Source of the DNA: JAMXLO01 sp963799415
GTDB lineage: Bacteria; Pseudomonadota; Alphaproteobacteria; Acetobacterales; Acetobacteraceae
Reading direction: 5' to 3'
NCBI GenBank assembly: GCA_963799415.1
Contig: CAWCXI010000014.1
Span: 1 to 64,000, forward strand
Length of the DNA stretch: 64,000 nucleotides
Shown here: positions 20,430 to 28,597 of the stretch, piece by piece
Position numbering within the stretch: position 1 is the stretch's first letter
How the letters are laid out: every line of letters begins with the position of its first letter
The notes under the pieces: generated by a model
The model's database searches: none
The model's input: the letters and a program-made list of their open reading frames with translations, nothing else
Told to the model about the DNA's origin: nothing
Translations under genes and position numbers: made by a program

Positions 20430-20479
20430 CGTCCCCCGCGGCGGCTGTGGCTCAATCAGTGGACGGCTCCTTATTGGGG

Positions 20480-20530
20480 CGACAGGTAGACCGTGAGCGT
20501 AACGTCAGTCGCCCTATCGTCGCCGACCCG
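20480..20530. other. Probable chimeric join between two genomes
   Basis: To the left lies the 5' end of a complete ribokinase on the minus strand. To the right an amidase begins in mid-protein on the plus strand, with a stop codon in its frame at 20500-20502 and no room for its catalytic half. Gene style, frame-shift density and inferred taxonomy all change here. No insertion-sequence end or tRNA is present to explain it. Confidence 0.65.
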
Positions 20531-21318
20531 CGCGAGATCCGCTGGCGACCACGGTGCACGGCCGCACGATCCACCGGCCGGAAGACTTTGCTGTGCCGAG
20601 CCGCATCGATCTGTCCCGACTGCGCATCGCGCTCACCCCGGATTTCGGCTTCGCGCCGACCGAGCGTCACATCGCCGAGGTGTTCGCCGACAGGACCGGG
20701 CTGTTCCGCCACGTGTTCGGACGCGCAGAGGATACCACGCCCGACTGCACAGGCGCCGATGAAGCGTTCGAGGTCCTGCGGGCCGTCGCGTTCCTCGCGG
20801 GCCATCTCGAGAGGCTGCGCGCTCACCCGCAGGACGTCGGGCCGAATGTGCGCGCCAATGTCGAGGAGGGTTTGCGCTACACGGCGACCGACGTCGCGCG
20901 TGCGCACGCACTGCAGACCGCCATGTATCGCCGCTGGCAGGATTTCTTCCAGCATTGGGATGTGATCCTGACGCCGTCGATCACGATCAGTCCGCGGCCG
21001 TGGCGCGAGCTCTATCCGGCGGAGATCGATGGCAGACAGGCCCGGACGTATTTCCACTGGCTGGCGCTGGCTTATGCGGTGACGCTGCCGGGTCATCCGG
21101 CGGTGTCACTGCCGGTAGGTCTCGATCGTCACGGCATGCCGTTCGGCCTGCAAATTGTCGGCCCGCGTGGCGGCGATGCGTTCGTGCTGTCTGTTGCCGC
21201 CGAACTGGAGGCGTTGCTGGCAGGCGATACCCGCACGGCGCGGCCGGTGCCGGACATCGCGCGGCTCAAGTCGGCGCGGCCGATCAGCGAGATGGCAGGT
21301 TTTCTCGGCTTCGATTGA
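20503..21318 (+). CDS. C-terminal half of an amidase-signature enzyme (5' truncated)
   Basis: Open from 20503, with a GTG at 20554 as the first start-like codon. The sequence LRIALTPDFGFAPTERHIAE, WQDFFQHWDVILTPSITISP, AYAVTLPGHPAVSLPVGLDR and MPFGLQIVGPRGGDAFVLSV is the C-terminal half of an amidase-signature protein such as an aspartyl/glutamyl-tRNA amidotransferase-like amidase. The N-terminal half, with the catalytic Lys and the GGSSGGS Ser-Ser pair, is absent. About 270 of the usual 470-500 residues remain, so it cannot be active as written. The truncation coincides with the inferred join. Confidence 0.82.
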   Translation, partial: RQSPYRRRPARDPLATTVHGRTIHRPEDFAVPSRIDLSRLRIALTPDFGFAPTERHIAEVFADRTGLFRHVFGRAEDTTPDCTGADEAFEVLRAVAFLAGHLERLRAHPQDVGPNVRANVEEGLRYTATDVARAHALQTAMYRRWQDFFQHWDVILTPSITISPRPWRELYPAEIDGRQARTYFHWLALAYAVTLPGHPAVSLPVGLDRHGMPFGLQIVGPRGGDAFVLSVAAELEALLAGDTRTARPVPDIARLKSARPISEMAGFLGFD

Positions 21319-21319
21319 A

Positions 21320-21617
21320 TTATGGATGCGGCGGCAGGAGGCGGATGGCGGTGAGGATCACGCCGACCGCAACCGCCATCATGCCGCCGAGCCTGATCGT
21401 GAGATCCCGGCGCAGCAACTCCATTTCTGCCTTCACCTCGGTTCTCGGGTGTCGATATGTCGCTTTTGACCGCGACGACGTCACCCTTCGTTGCCAATTC
21501 CGCGCCCGTCAGCGCTTCCGCCAGTGCCTCTGACGCGCCGGCCGCCGCCGACGCGGCCAAACCAGCGTCCTCCAGGCGGCGTGCAAAATTCAGCGTGTCG
21601 AACGGGACGGCGTTCAT
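21320..21617 (-). CDS. DUF1640-like coiled-coil membrane-anchored protein (one frame change)
   Basis: ATG 21617 gives MNAVPFDTLNFARRLEDAGL, an Ala-rich segment (SAAAGASEALAEALTG) and ATKGDVVAVKSDI. After a frame change near 21460 it continues TEVKAEMELLRRDLTIRLGG and MMAVAVGVILTAIRLLPP to TAA at 21320-21322. This layout, a coiled coil with repeated K/R-D-I turns followed by one C-terminal membrane helix, is that of the small alphaproteobacterial DUF1640/CCDC90-like family. About 98 residues. The function is not known. It lies between the amidase remnant and the serine hydrolase. Confidence 0.6.
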
Positions 21618-21664
21618 GGCTCAACCTTATGGCAGCACAGGCAAGGCAGTCCACCAGCGATAGC

Positions 21665-22702
21665 TTAACGCGCGGTTGAAACAGCCCTCATCACCAAGCT
21701 GATGAACTCATCGACCGCTGCGGGATCCATCCAGCGCATCACCGCCACCAGATCGTTCGTCGGATCGACCCAGGTGATGTTGCCGCCAGCCCCCGAGGCC
21801 AAGAAGCTCGTCTCTGACGCGCTCGGATAGCGCGTCCTCCCGGTATTCAGCCACCACAGCAGCCCATAATTCGAATGCAGCGCGCACGGCTTCAGTGACT
21901 CCTCGATCCAGCTCTCGGGCAGCAACCGCCGCCCTTCCCACGCGCCGCGGCGCGCCATGAGCAGGCCGATGCGCGCCTGGTCCTCGGCGTGGATAGAAAT
22001 CCCACCGCCCCAGTGGCTGCCGCCTGACACTGACTCGATCATCCGCCCATCGATCTCCACCATCGATGTGCGATAGCCGTGCCATCTCCAGTCGGTCGAC
22101 GCGCCGATGGGACGCATGATGCGTTCGGCAAACACCTCGGGCAGCGGCCGGCGGAAGCGCCGCAGCAGAGCCAGCGCAAGTCGATTCACCCGCACGTCGT
22201 TGTATTCCCAGAACGTGCCGGGCGGCCGCAGCGGTCGCGCGTCACCCTTGCGGCCCTTCCCTTCCGCCGCAAGGTTACGGTTGCGATCGACGATGTCAGA
22301 CTTGCCGAACAGCGTGCCCTCCCATTCGGAGGTCTGCTGCAGCAGGTGCCGCCAGGTGATGACCCCGTTGTGCGGTCCGTCGAACCCGCCGTCGTCCACT
22401 ATCCGGCCAACCGGCTCCTCGAGTTCCGCTATCAACCCGTCAGCCACTGCGAGGCCCGCCAGCAGACTCAAATAGCTCTTGGCGACGGAAAAGGTGAAGT
22501 CCACCTGCCGCGTGTCGCCCCAGCGCGCGACCACTGAACCTCCCCGCAGGATCAGCCCATTCGGACCACCTCGTGGACGGATTGGCCCGAGAATCTCGTT
22601 ATGCGGCGGGGGCTCGAAGAAGCCGGCCTCGAGGTGCGCGCGCAGATCACGCGGCCATGGCGTCTCGCGCGACAGAGCGAAATCGACAGCGCCGTCCAAC
22701 AT
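21665..22702 (-). CDS. Beta-lactamase-family serine hydrolase
   Basis: ATG 22702, chosen over an upstream in-frame ATG because homology begins at MLDGAVDFALSRETPWPRDL. The catalytic Ser-x-x-Lys is FSVAKSYLSLLAG, and the Tyr-x-Asn-equivalent is FWEYNDVRVNRLALAL. The third box is probably the late SGAGGNITW region rather than a classical KTG. About 345 residues, as in class C-like esterases/peptidases (Beta-lactamase PF00144 type). No signal peptide is seen, so it is probably cytosolic. The natural substrate is unknown. It is divergent from the Crp/Fnr regulator gene. Confidence 0.82.
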   Translation of the reverse strand: MLDGAVDFALSRETPWPRDLRAHLEAGFFEPPPHNEILGPIRPRGGPNGLILRGGSVVARWGDTRQVDFTFSVAKSYLSLLAGLAVADGLIAELEEPVGRIVDDGGFDGPHNGVITWRHLLQQTSEWEGTLFGKSDIVDRNRNLAAEGKGRKGDARPLRPPGTFWEYNDVRVNRLALALLRRFRRPLPEVFAERIMRPIGASTDWRWHGYRTSMVEIDGRMIESVSGGSHWGGGISIHAEDQARIGLLMARRGAWEGRRLLPESWIEESLKPCALHSNYGLLWWLNTGRTRYPSASETSFLASGAGGNITWVDPTNDLVAVMRWMDPAAVDEFISLVMRAVSTAR

Positions 22703-22823
22703 GGGTCCTCCTGGGTGCCTTGGCCCGGGATACCACATCGACGCCAGGGCGCGCATACTGCAACCGGGAATCGCCGAGCGCGGGATTAACCGCCGGGCGG
22801 GGCATTGGGACCGGGAGACGCTC

Positions 22824-23528
22824 GTGGCAAGGCTTGAGCGCAACGTGAAACGTGCGGCGCTGCTGAGCAGCCCGCTGTTTGCTGCCATGCGATCGGACGA
22901 ACTCGACGAGATCCTGAAGTTCGCCTCGGAGCGGCGCGCGCGCCGTGGTCAGACGATCCTTCAGCGCGGCGATGATGGCTCCTCGCTGATGGCGGTGCTG
23001 CGCGGTCGCGTCCGCATCAGCTCCATCTCGGGCGACGGCAAGGAAGTGACACTGAACGTCATCAACCCAGGCGAAATCTTCGGGGAGATCGCCCTGCTCG
23101 ACGGCGAACCGCGCAGCGCCGATGCCACTGCGATCGAGGACACTCTACTGCTGGTCGTCGAACGGCGGCACTTCCTGCCCTTCCTACGCCAGAACGAGGA
23201 CCTGTTCCTCCGCCTGCTCGCCGTGCTGTGCAGCCGGCTGCGGCGGACCAGCATAACCTTGGAAGAGATCGCGCTGTTCGATCTGCCGGTGCGCCTCGCG
23301 CGCGTGCTGCTGAAGCTGGCTGACGACTACGGTCGGCCGAATGCCGCCGGCACGCGGATTGACCTGAAGCTTTCGCAGCGCGATCTGAGCAATCTGGTCG
23401 CGTCGTCGCGCGAGAGCGTCAACAAGCAGCTGCGCACGTGGCGTGAGACCGGCGTCGTCGATCTGGAGGACGGTTTCGTCGTGCTACGGCGGCCGGCCGA
23501 ACTGCAGCGGCTCACCGACGTCAAGTGA
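22824..23528 (+). CDS. Crp/Fnr-family transcriptional regulator
   Basis: GTG 22824, preceded by GGGAGA. 234 residues. The cyclic-nucleotide-binding jelly roll spans about 20-140 (LFAAMRSDELDEILKFASER, INPGEIFGEIALLDGEPRSA, the GE…RS phosphate-binding cassette). A dimer helix and winged HTH follow at about 150-225 (KLSQRDLSNLVASSRESVNK, QLRTWRETGVVDLEDGFVVL). There are no Cys clusters, so it is not an Fe-S FNR; CRP-like nucleotide binding is more likely. It may control the downstream hydrolase/membrane protein genes or the divergent serine hydrolase; no operator could be defined. Confidence 0.87.
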   Translation: MARLERNVKRAALLSSPLFAAMRSDELDEILKFASERRARRGQTILQRGDDGSSLMAVLRGRVRISSISGDGKEVTLNVINPGEIFGEIALLDGEPRSADATAIEDTLLLVVERRHFLPFLRQNEDLFLRLLAVLCSRLRRTSITLEEIALFDLPVRLARVLLKLADDYGRPNAAGTRIDLKLSQRDLSNLVASSRESVNKQLRTWRETGVVDLEDGFVVLRRPAELQRLTDVK

Positions 23529-23589
23529 TAATCCGATTCGGCGACGCGGTCGTTGACACGGCGCGGTGCAACCCGGTGTTCTAGATCGC

Positions 23590-24453
23590 ATGCGAATCGT
23601 AGCCTGTATCGTCGCGGCACTGGTTCTGCTGCAGGCTCGACCCGCGGCTTCCCAGGGCACGATGCACAGCCAATACTTCATCACCAGCGATGGCGTTCGC
23701 CTGCATTATCTGGAGGCTGGGCCGACACTCGGCCACACCATCGTCTTTGTGCCAGGCTGGACCATGCCGGCCTGGATCTGGCTGCCGCAGATTCAGGCCT
23801 TTGCGGGACGCTATCACGTGGTGGCATTCGATCCGCGCGGTCAGGGCGACTTGGATGCGCCTGCCTCGGGCTATGAGCCCGGACGACGCAGCCAGGACAT
23901 TGCCGAGCTGATCGCCAATCTTAAACCGGTGCCGGTACTGCTGGTCGGCTGGTCGCTCGGCGTGCTCGACACACTGGCCTATGTGCGGGAGCACGGCGAC
24001 GAGATGGTGGCCGGGCTGGTGCTGATCGACAACTCGGTTGGCGAAGAGCCACCGCCGCCGCCTCATGCGCCGCGCCGCCCCGTGCCCGCACTGCCGCACG
24101 CCATCGCCATGCATCGCTTCGTGCTTGGCATGTTCCATCACCGGCCGAGCGAGAGCTATCTGGATCGCCTCACCGAGGCCTCGCTCCACACGCCCGAACG
24201 CGCGAGCCGGGCATTGCTGTCATATTCGTGGCCGCGCGCCTGGTGGCGTGACGCAGTGTATTCCACCACCAAACCGGTGCTTTACGTAGTGCGGCCGGGC
24301 TGGCTGTCCGACCAGGCGGCAAACCTCGCGCACAACCGGCCCGGCACGCAGATCGCGATATTCGGTGACGCCGGCCACGCGCTGTTCGTCGATGATGCGG
24401 CGCGGTTCAACGCGCTGCTGGCAGGCTTCATCGCCCGGACCGTATGGCCGTGA
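23590..24453 (+). CDS. Secreted alpha/beta-hydrolase
   Basis: ATG 23590 (RIVACIVAALVLLQARPAAS), a signal peptide cleaved near AAS-QG. 287 residues. The alpha/beta-hydrolase fold shows the oxyanion strand TIVFVPGWTMPAWIW, acid-region VVAFDPRGQGDLDAP and the nucleophile elbow LLVGWSLGVLDTL (G-W-S-L-G). The catalytic His lies in FGDAGHALFVDDAARFN. A Pro-rich insert (PPPPPHAPRRPVP) forms the lid start. It is probably a periplasmic esterase/lipase-like enzyme. It overlaps the next gene by 10 bases, so it is the first gene of an operon with the spermidine-synthase-like membrane protein and PCMT. Confidence 0.85.
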   Translation: MRIVACIVAALVLLQARPAASQGTMHSQYFITSDGVRLHYLEAGPTLGHTIVFVPGWTMPAWIWLPQIQAFAGRYHVVAFDPRGQGDLDAPASGYEPGRRSQDIAELIANLKPVPVLLVGWSLGVLDTLAYVREHGDEMVAGLVLIDNSVGEEPPPPPHAPRRPVPALPHAIAMHRFVLGMFHHRPSESYLDRLTEASLHTPERASRALLSYSWPRAWWRDAVYSTTKPVLYVVRPGWLSDQAANLAHNRPGTQIAIFGDAGHALFVDDAARFNALLAGFIARTVWP

Positions 24454-26903
24454 CGGCGCGCGCCGCTCTGGTGCCGCTGTTCCTCGTGTCGCTGGCCGCC
24501 GTGGGATACGAGACGGCACTCACCCGCTACTTCGCGGTCGCCAAGTGGTCCGAGTATGGCTACTGGGTGATCTCCATCGTGATGGTGGGATTCGCGTTCA
24601 GCGGCGTGCTCCTGGCGCTGTTCCGCGACGTATTCGCGCGCCACGGCGAGACGCTGCTGTCGGCGCTCCCGGCACTGCTGGTGGCGACGGCGGCGATCGG
24701 CTTCCATTTCACCACCACAAACCCGTTCAACCCGCTGCAATTGCAGAATCCAGTGACCTGGGAGGCGCAACTCTGGAACATCGCCGGCTATTACGCGTGC
24801 CTGCTGCCTTTCTTCTTTCTGGTCGGCACGTTCATCAGCCTGAGCTTCGTGCTGAATGCTGACCGTATCGGCCAGGTCTACGGCTATGATTTGACCGGCG
24901 CGGGTACTGGTGCCGCGTTCGTGCTGGCGGCGATGTTCGTGGTGCACGCGTTCTTCCTGGTGCCGCTGTTGCTGGTCCCGCTGGCGGCGAGCGCCTGCTT
25001 TGTGGCAGGGCGCCGGCGCTGGGCGGGCGCGGCGGCAGCCGGTGTCGCGCTACTCGGCGCCGAGGCGTTACTGCTGCTCGACAACCGGGCGGAATTCAAC
25101 GACTTCAAGGCGATATATGCGCCGCTTCACACGCCTGATGCACGCGTCGTCGCCAGCGTGCTGTCCCCGCGCGGCGACTACGCGCTGCTGGACGACTTCA
25201 CCGAACGGGTGGACACCGACATTTCCAACAACGCCGGCATGTTGGGTGTGCCCGGCCCGCCACGCACCTTCGGGCTGTACCGGGACGGCAACCGCATCGC
25301 CGCGCTGCCCAAACCTGGTGAGCTGGACGTCGGCTACGCGCCGGCGTCGCTGGATGCGCTGCCGTATCTGCTGATCCCGCACGCGAACGTATTGCTGGCA
25401 GGCGCATCGGGAGGCTTCCGCACCGCGGAGATCCTCGCGCTGGGTGCGGCGCAAGTCCATGTGCTGGAGCCGGAGCCGGTGCTCCTGCGCGCGCTGGAGC
25501 AGGGCCTCGGACCGTCGCCTGCGCAGGTCGGCGACGCCCGGGTGACGGTGTCGGGCGCGGGGCCAGTGGGGGCTATCCGCAGCGGCGGGGATTACGACAT
25601 CATCGACCTGTCCGCCGATTTTCTGGATACCGCCGAGGCCAACGTCACGGCATTTACAGTGCAGGCGATCGCGGCAGACCTGCTTGCATTGCGGCCAGGT
25701 GGGATCGTGTCGATTCCGGTTTCGATCCGGGATTTTCCGGTCTACGCATTGCGTGTGCTGGGAACCGCACGGGCCGCACTGCTTGCCGCGGGCATCGAGG
25801 ATCCGGCTGCGCATGTGATCGTCTATCGCTCTGCGTGGGGCGCGCGCATCCTGTTGTCCAACCGGCCCTGGGACGCCGCGCGAATCGCCAGGCTGCGCAA
25901 GTTCAGCGACGAGCGCTCGTTTGACGTGTCGTGGTATCCGGGCATGGATCCGGTGGCCGCGCGCGGCAGCATCTACAACGACCTGCCGGCGGTCTCGTTT
26001 GCCAACGGCGAGGTCACCTCCAACGGGCCGGACGATTCGATCGCCGACGAAGCGCGCCCGGTGCTGGCGAATGCCCCGACACCGTCGCGCTCAGCCTTCA
26101 ACCTGGCACCGATTACACTGGATCGACCGTTCTTCTATGCGGTGCTGCGCCTGGATCAGCTCAATACGATATTGCAGCGGCTGGAGATTCTGCCACAGAC
26201 GGAGATCGGCGCGCTGGTCAATCTCGCCGTGCTCGCGCAGGCAGTGGTGATCGCAGTCCTCGTGCTCCTGGTACCATTGGTTGCGCCCCGCAGACTGCGC
26301 CTGCCGGAAGGTGGACTGCTGCGGCCGATTGTGTATTTCCCCGTGCTCGGCCTGGGGTTCCTTTTCATCGAGATATTCCTGATCGAGAAGGCCAGCCTGT
26401 GGCTGAACGACCGCACCTCGGGCTTCGCCCTGGTGCTCACCGGCATGCTGATCTTCTCGGGGCTGGGCAGCATGATGGCGGATCGGCTGAAGCGCGCCCG
26501 ACAAGGCATCATCTTTGCCGGCATCGTGATCATCTGCTGGTGCGGTATCGCACTGACGGGCCTCCAGCCTGCCATTCTCGCGACGCTCGATCTGCCCTGG
26601 ATCATCCGCGCTGGCTTGGTGTTGGCCGCGCTGGCCCCGGTGTCGCTGGCGCTCGGCCTTCCCTTCCCACTCGGCTTGGCGCGTACCGGCTCCAGTGCGA
26701 TGCTCCCCTGGGCCTGGGGGCTCAACGGAGCCTTCTCCGTGGTGGCAACGCCGCTCGCCAACCTGATCGCTCGCGAGGCCGGCTTCAGCCGGGTTCTGCT
26801 CAGCGCCGCTATACTGTATGTGGTCGCGCTAATGGCATTTCCTGTAGCGAGGACGAACAACGCGTGGCAGCATCTTTCAGCCCGATCACCCGCCGCGGAG
26901 TGA
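24444..26903 (+). CDS. Membrane protein with an embedded spermidine-synthase-like domain
   Basis: 819 residues. About seven N-terminal helices (from LVPLFLVSLAAVGYETALTR) are followed by a soluble Rossmann domain at about 310-470, whose nucleotide loop reads VLLAGASGGFRTAEILALGA and whose acidic/product loop reads YDIIDLSADFLDTA. About seven C-terminal helices end the protein (LGLGFLFIEIFLIEKASLWL, LALGLPFPLGLART). This is the transmembrane polyamine-synthase-like architecture in which a SpeE fold is sandwiched between membrane blocks. The catalytic Asp pair is only partly conserved (SGGF for GGGDG), so aminopropyl transfer is uncertain. It overlaps both neighbours, implying translational coupling. 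Confidence 0.72.
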   Translation: MAVTARAALVPLFLVSLAAVGYETALTRYFAVAKWSEYGYWVISIVMVGFAFSGVLLALFRDVFARHGETLLSALPALLVATAAIGFHFTTTNPFNPLQLQNPVTWEAQLWNIAGYYACLLPFFFLVGTFISLSFVLNADRIGQVYGYDLTGAGTGAAFVLAAMFVVHAFFLVPLLLVPLAASACFVAGRRRWAGAAAAGVALLGAEALLLLDNRAEFNDFKAIYAPLHTPDARVVASVLSPRGDYALLDDFTERVDTDISNNAGMLGVPGPPRTFGLYRDGNRIAALPKPGELDVGYAPASLDALPYLLIPHANVLLAGASGGFRTAEILALGAAQVHVLEPEPVLLRALEQGLGPSPAQVGDARVTVSGAGPVGAIRSGGDYDIIDLSADFLDTAEANVTAFTVQAIAADLLALRPGGIVSIPVSIRDFPVYALRVLGTARAALLAAGIEDPAAHVIVYRSAWGARILLSNRPWDAARIARLRKFSDERSFDVSWYPGMDPVAARGSIYNDLPAVSFANGEVTSNGPDDSIADEARPVLANAPTPSRSAFNLAPITLDRPFFYAVLRLDQLNTILQRLEILPQTEIGALVNLAVLAQAVVIAVLVLLVPLVAPRRLRLPEGGLLRPIVYFPVLGLGFLFIEIFLIEKASLWLNDRTSGFALVLTGMLIFSGLGSMMADRLKRARQGIIFAGIVIICWCGIALTGLQPAILATLDLPWIIRAGLVLAALAPVSLALGLPFPLGLARTGSSAMLPWAWGLNGAFSVVATPLANLIAREAGFSRVLLSAAILYVVALMAFPVARTNNAWQHLSARSPAAE

Positions 26904-27751
26904 TTAATTCCGCCGCCGCGCTTTGCCTGGCGCGAACGGCGCGCGCCACATCCGCCTGGAGTCTATCCGCATACGAGACGGCGATGCGCGCCTCGGGCCG
27001 TCAGGTCAGCCTGACCGAGGCCCAGTTCGATACTATCCAGAAGCGCAAGCCCGCGGCGATGAAGCTCATCGATTCCTACCTGAAGCAGCATCTCGGCACC
27101 GCGGATCCAGTCGTCATGGCCGCGTTCGAAGCGGTGCCGCGCGAATATTTCCACTACATCTACTCCGAGCACCGCGCGACGCCCGGTGACGCCTACGAGG
27201 CGGAACCCAAGCCCTGGGGCCTTGGCTACGGCTCCGCGCTGTCGGATTATCTGGGCCAGGCCTACATGACGCAGGTCTGCAAGCCGAAGCCCGAAGACGT
27301 GACACTGGAGATCGGCACAGGCAGCGGCTTCCAGAGCGCTCTGCTGTCGCGCATCGTCAAGCGCGCTTATTCCATCGAGATCATCGAGCCGCTCGGCAAG
27401 GCAGTCGGCAAGATCTTTGCCCCGCTTGGTTATGAGAATGTCCATACACGCGTGGGCGATGGCTATTACGGCTGGCCCGAGGTGGAGGGCGGCTTCGACA
27501 TCATCATCGTGACTTGCGCCGCGCAGTACGCACCGCCCGATCTGTTCAAGCAGATAAAGCCAGGGGGGCGTCTGGTGATCCCGATCGGCCAGCCGTTCAA
27601 GCGCGGGCAGGTGCTCTACGTCTACACCAAGGACGAGGAAGGCAAGATCCACTCGAAGCGCGATATGGGTGTGTTCTTCATCCCCATGACCGGGGCAATT
27701 GACAAGACGCCGGCGCCGCATGCCGCAACGGAAAAGCCGATGACCAACTGA
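26864..27751 (+). CDS. Protein-L-isoaspartate O-methyltransferase family, with Tat-like leader
   Basis: GTG 26864, behind a GAGGA sequence and overlapping the previous gene by 40 bases. The leader SPITRRGVINSAAALCLART has a twin-arginine, moderately hydrophobic stretch and an A-x-A end (ARATSA), so export by Tat is plausible. The mature part has the PCMT SAM loop TLEIGTGSGFQSALLSRIVK, the family-typical KPWGLGYGSALSDYLGQAYM near the N-terminus, and LKQIKPGGRLVIPIG at the C-terminal half. 295 residues. If exported it would lack cytosolic SAM, so either the leader is not cleaved or the protein acts on another donor. A later internal Met (MRASGRQ) is the cytosolic alternative. Confidence 0.75.
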   Translation: MAASFSPITRRGVINSAAALCLARTARATSAWSLSAYETAMRASGRQVSLTEAQFDTIQKRKPAAMKLIDSYLKQHLGTADPVVMAAFEAVPREYFHYIYSEHRATPGDAYEAEPKPWGLGYGSALSDYLGQAYMTQVCKPKPEDVTLEIGTGSGFQSALLSRIVKRAYSIEIIEPLGKAVGKIFAPLGYENVHTRVGDGYYGWPEVEGGFDIIIVTCAAQYAPPDLFKQIKPGGRLVIPIGQPFKRGQVLYVYTKDEEGKIHSKRDMGVFFIPMTGAIDKTPAPHAATEKPMTN

Positions 27752-27754
27752 CAT

Positions 27755-27790
27755 TGTCATTGCGGGCGAAGCGAAGCAATCTCCATCGCG
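27755..27790 (+). repeat. Short palindrome-related repeat, GAAGCAATCTCC family
   Basis: TGTCATTGCG-GGCGAAGCGA-AGCAATCTCC-ATCGCG, one copy of a repeat that also occurs at 37169-37239 and, in the opposite orientation, at 55989-56026. It lies between the PCMT stop (27751) and the enoyl-CoA hydratase start. Repeats of this type (an extragenic palindromic family common in Rhodospirillales and related Alphaproteobacteria) often sit right after stop codons. Confidence 0.75.
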
Positions 27791-27823
27791 CAGGGCCCCG
27801 CGAGAAGCACGATGGAGGGAACG

Positions 27824-28597
27824 ATGAGCTACGAGCATATCCTGGTCGATGTGGAGGACGGCGTCGGCATCGTGACGCTGAACCGCCCCGACAAGTTGAA
27901 CGCGATGAACCGCAAGCTGTCGGCCGAACTGCACGACGCGATGAAGGCGATGGACGCCAACGACGCGATCGGCTGTATCGTGATCACCGGCGCGGGCACC
28001 AAGGCGTTCTCGGCCGGGGGCGACATTCACGAACAGCGTGAGGACGATCGCCGCTACTCGCCGGAACAGCTCGACGCGATGCGCGAGGGTCGCAGGGCCT
28101 ACGACGTTTCTGCCTCTGCCAAGCCGACGATCGGCATGCTGAACGGTCTGGCATTCGGCGGTGCAGCGGTTCTCTCATCCTCGCTCGACATGCGGGTGGG
28201 CTGCGAGGACACCAAATTCCGCTTCCTCGCCGCGGCGTATGGGCGGATCAACAGCACCTGGTCGCTGGGGGCACAGATTGGCTGGCCGATGGCGAAGGAA
28301 CTGCTGTTCACGGCTCGCGTCGTGGAAGCCGAGGAGGCGTATCGCATCGGGCTGCTGAACCATTTGGTGCCGCGCGAGAAATTGCGCGACAAGACGATGG
28401 AGATCGCCCGCATGATCGCGGGCAACCATCGTGGCGCCGTGATTGGCGTGAAGGCGCTGCTGCTGCGGCAGAAGGGCGAGAACCTGGAGCAGCAGTATGA
28501 AATCGAACACGACTACACCACGCATGTGATGCGCGGTGCCAAGGCTGAGGACGCATTCCCCGAGTTCATCGCGCGCAGGGGAAGGGCGCTGACCTGA
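27824..28597 (+). CDS. Enoyl-CoA hydratase/isomerase family protein
   Basis: ATG 27824 behind GGAGGGAA. 257 residues. The crotonase fold is clear: GIVTLNRPDKLNAMNRKLSA, oxyanion-hole loops TGAGTKAFSAGGDIHEQRED and GLAFGGAAVLSSSLDMRVGC. The Glu/Asp pair expected for hydration is not obvious: FRFLAAAYGRINSTWSLGAQ replaces the EQG/…E motif, so a hydrolase, isomerase or non-canonical hydratase is possible. It overlaps the next crotonase gene by one base (TGATG at 28595-28599), so the pair is co-translated and may form a mixed trimer or a pathway pair. Probably aromatic or branched acyl-CoA degradation. Confidence 0.85.
   Translation: MSYEHILVDVEDGVGIVTLNRPDKLNAMNRKLSAELHDAMKAMDANDAIGCIVITGAGTKAFSAGGDIHEQREDDRRYSPEQLDAMREGRRAYDVSASAKPTIGMLNGLAFGGAAVLSSSLDMRVGCEDTKFRFLAAAYGRINSTWSLGAQIGWPMAKELLFTARVVEAEEAYRIGLLNHLVPREKLRDKTMEIARMIAGNHRGAVIGVKALLLRQKGENLEQQYEIEHDYTTHVMRGAKAEDAFPEFIARRGRALT

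Noticed and set aside
20503..21318. A short intact amidase starting at GTG 20554
   Set aside because: The half with the catalytic Lys and Ser pair is missing; a complete enzyme would need about 200 more N-terminal residues.
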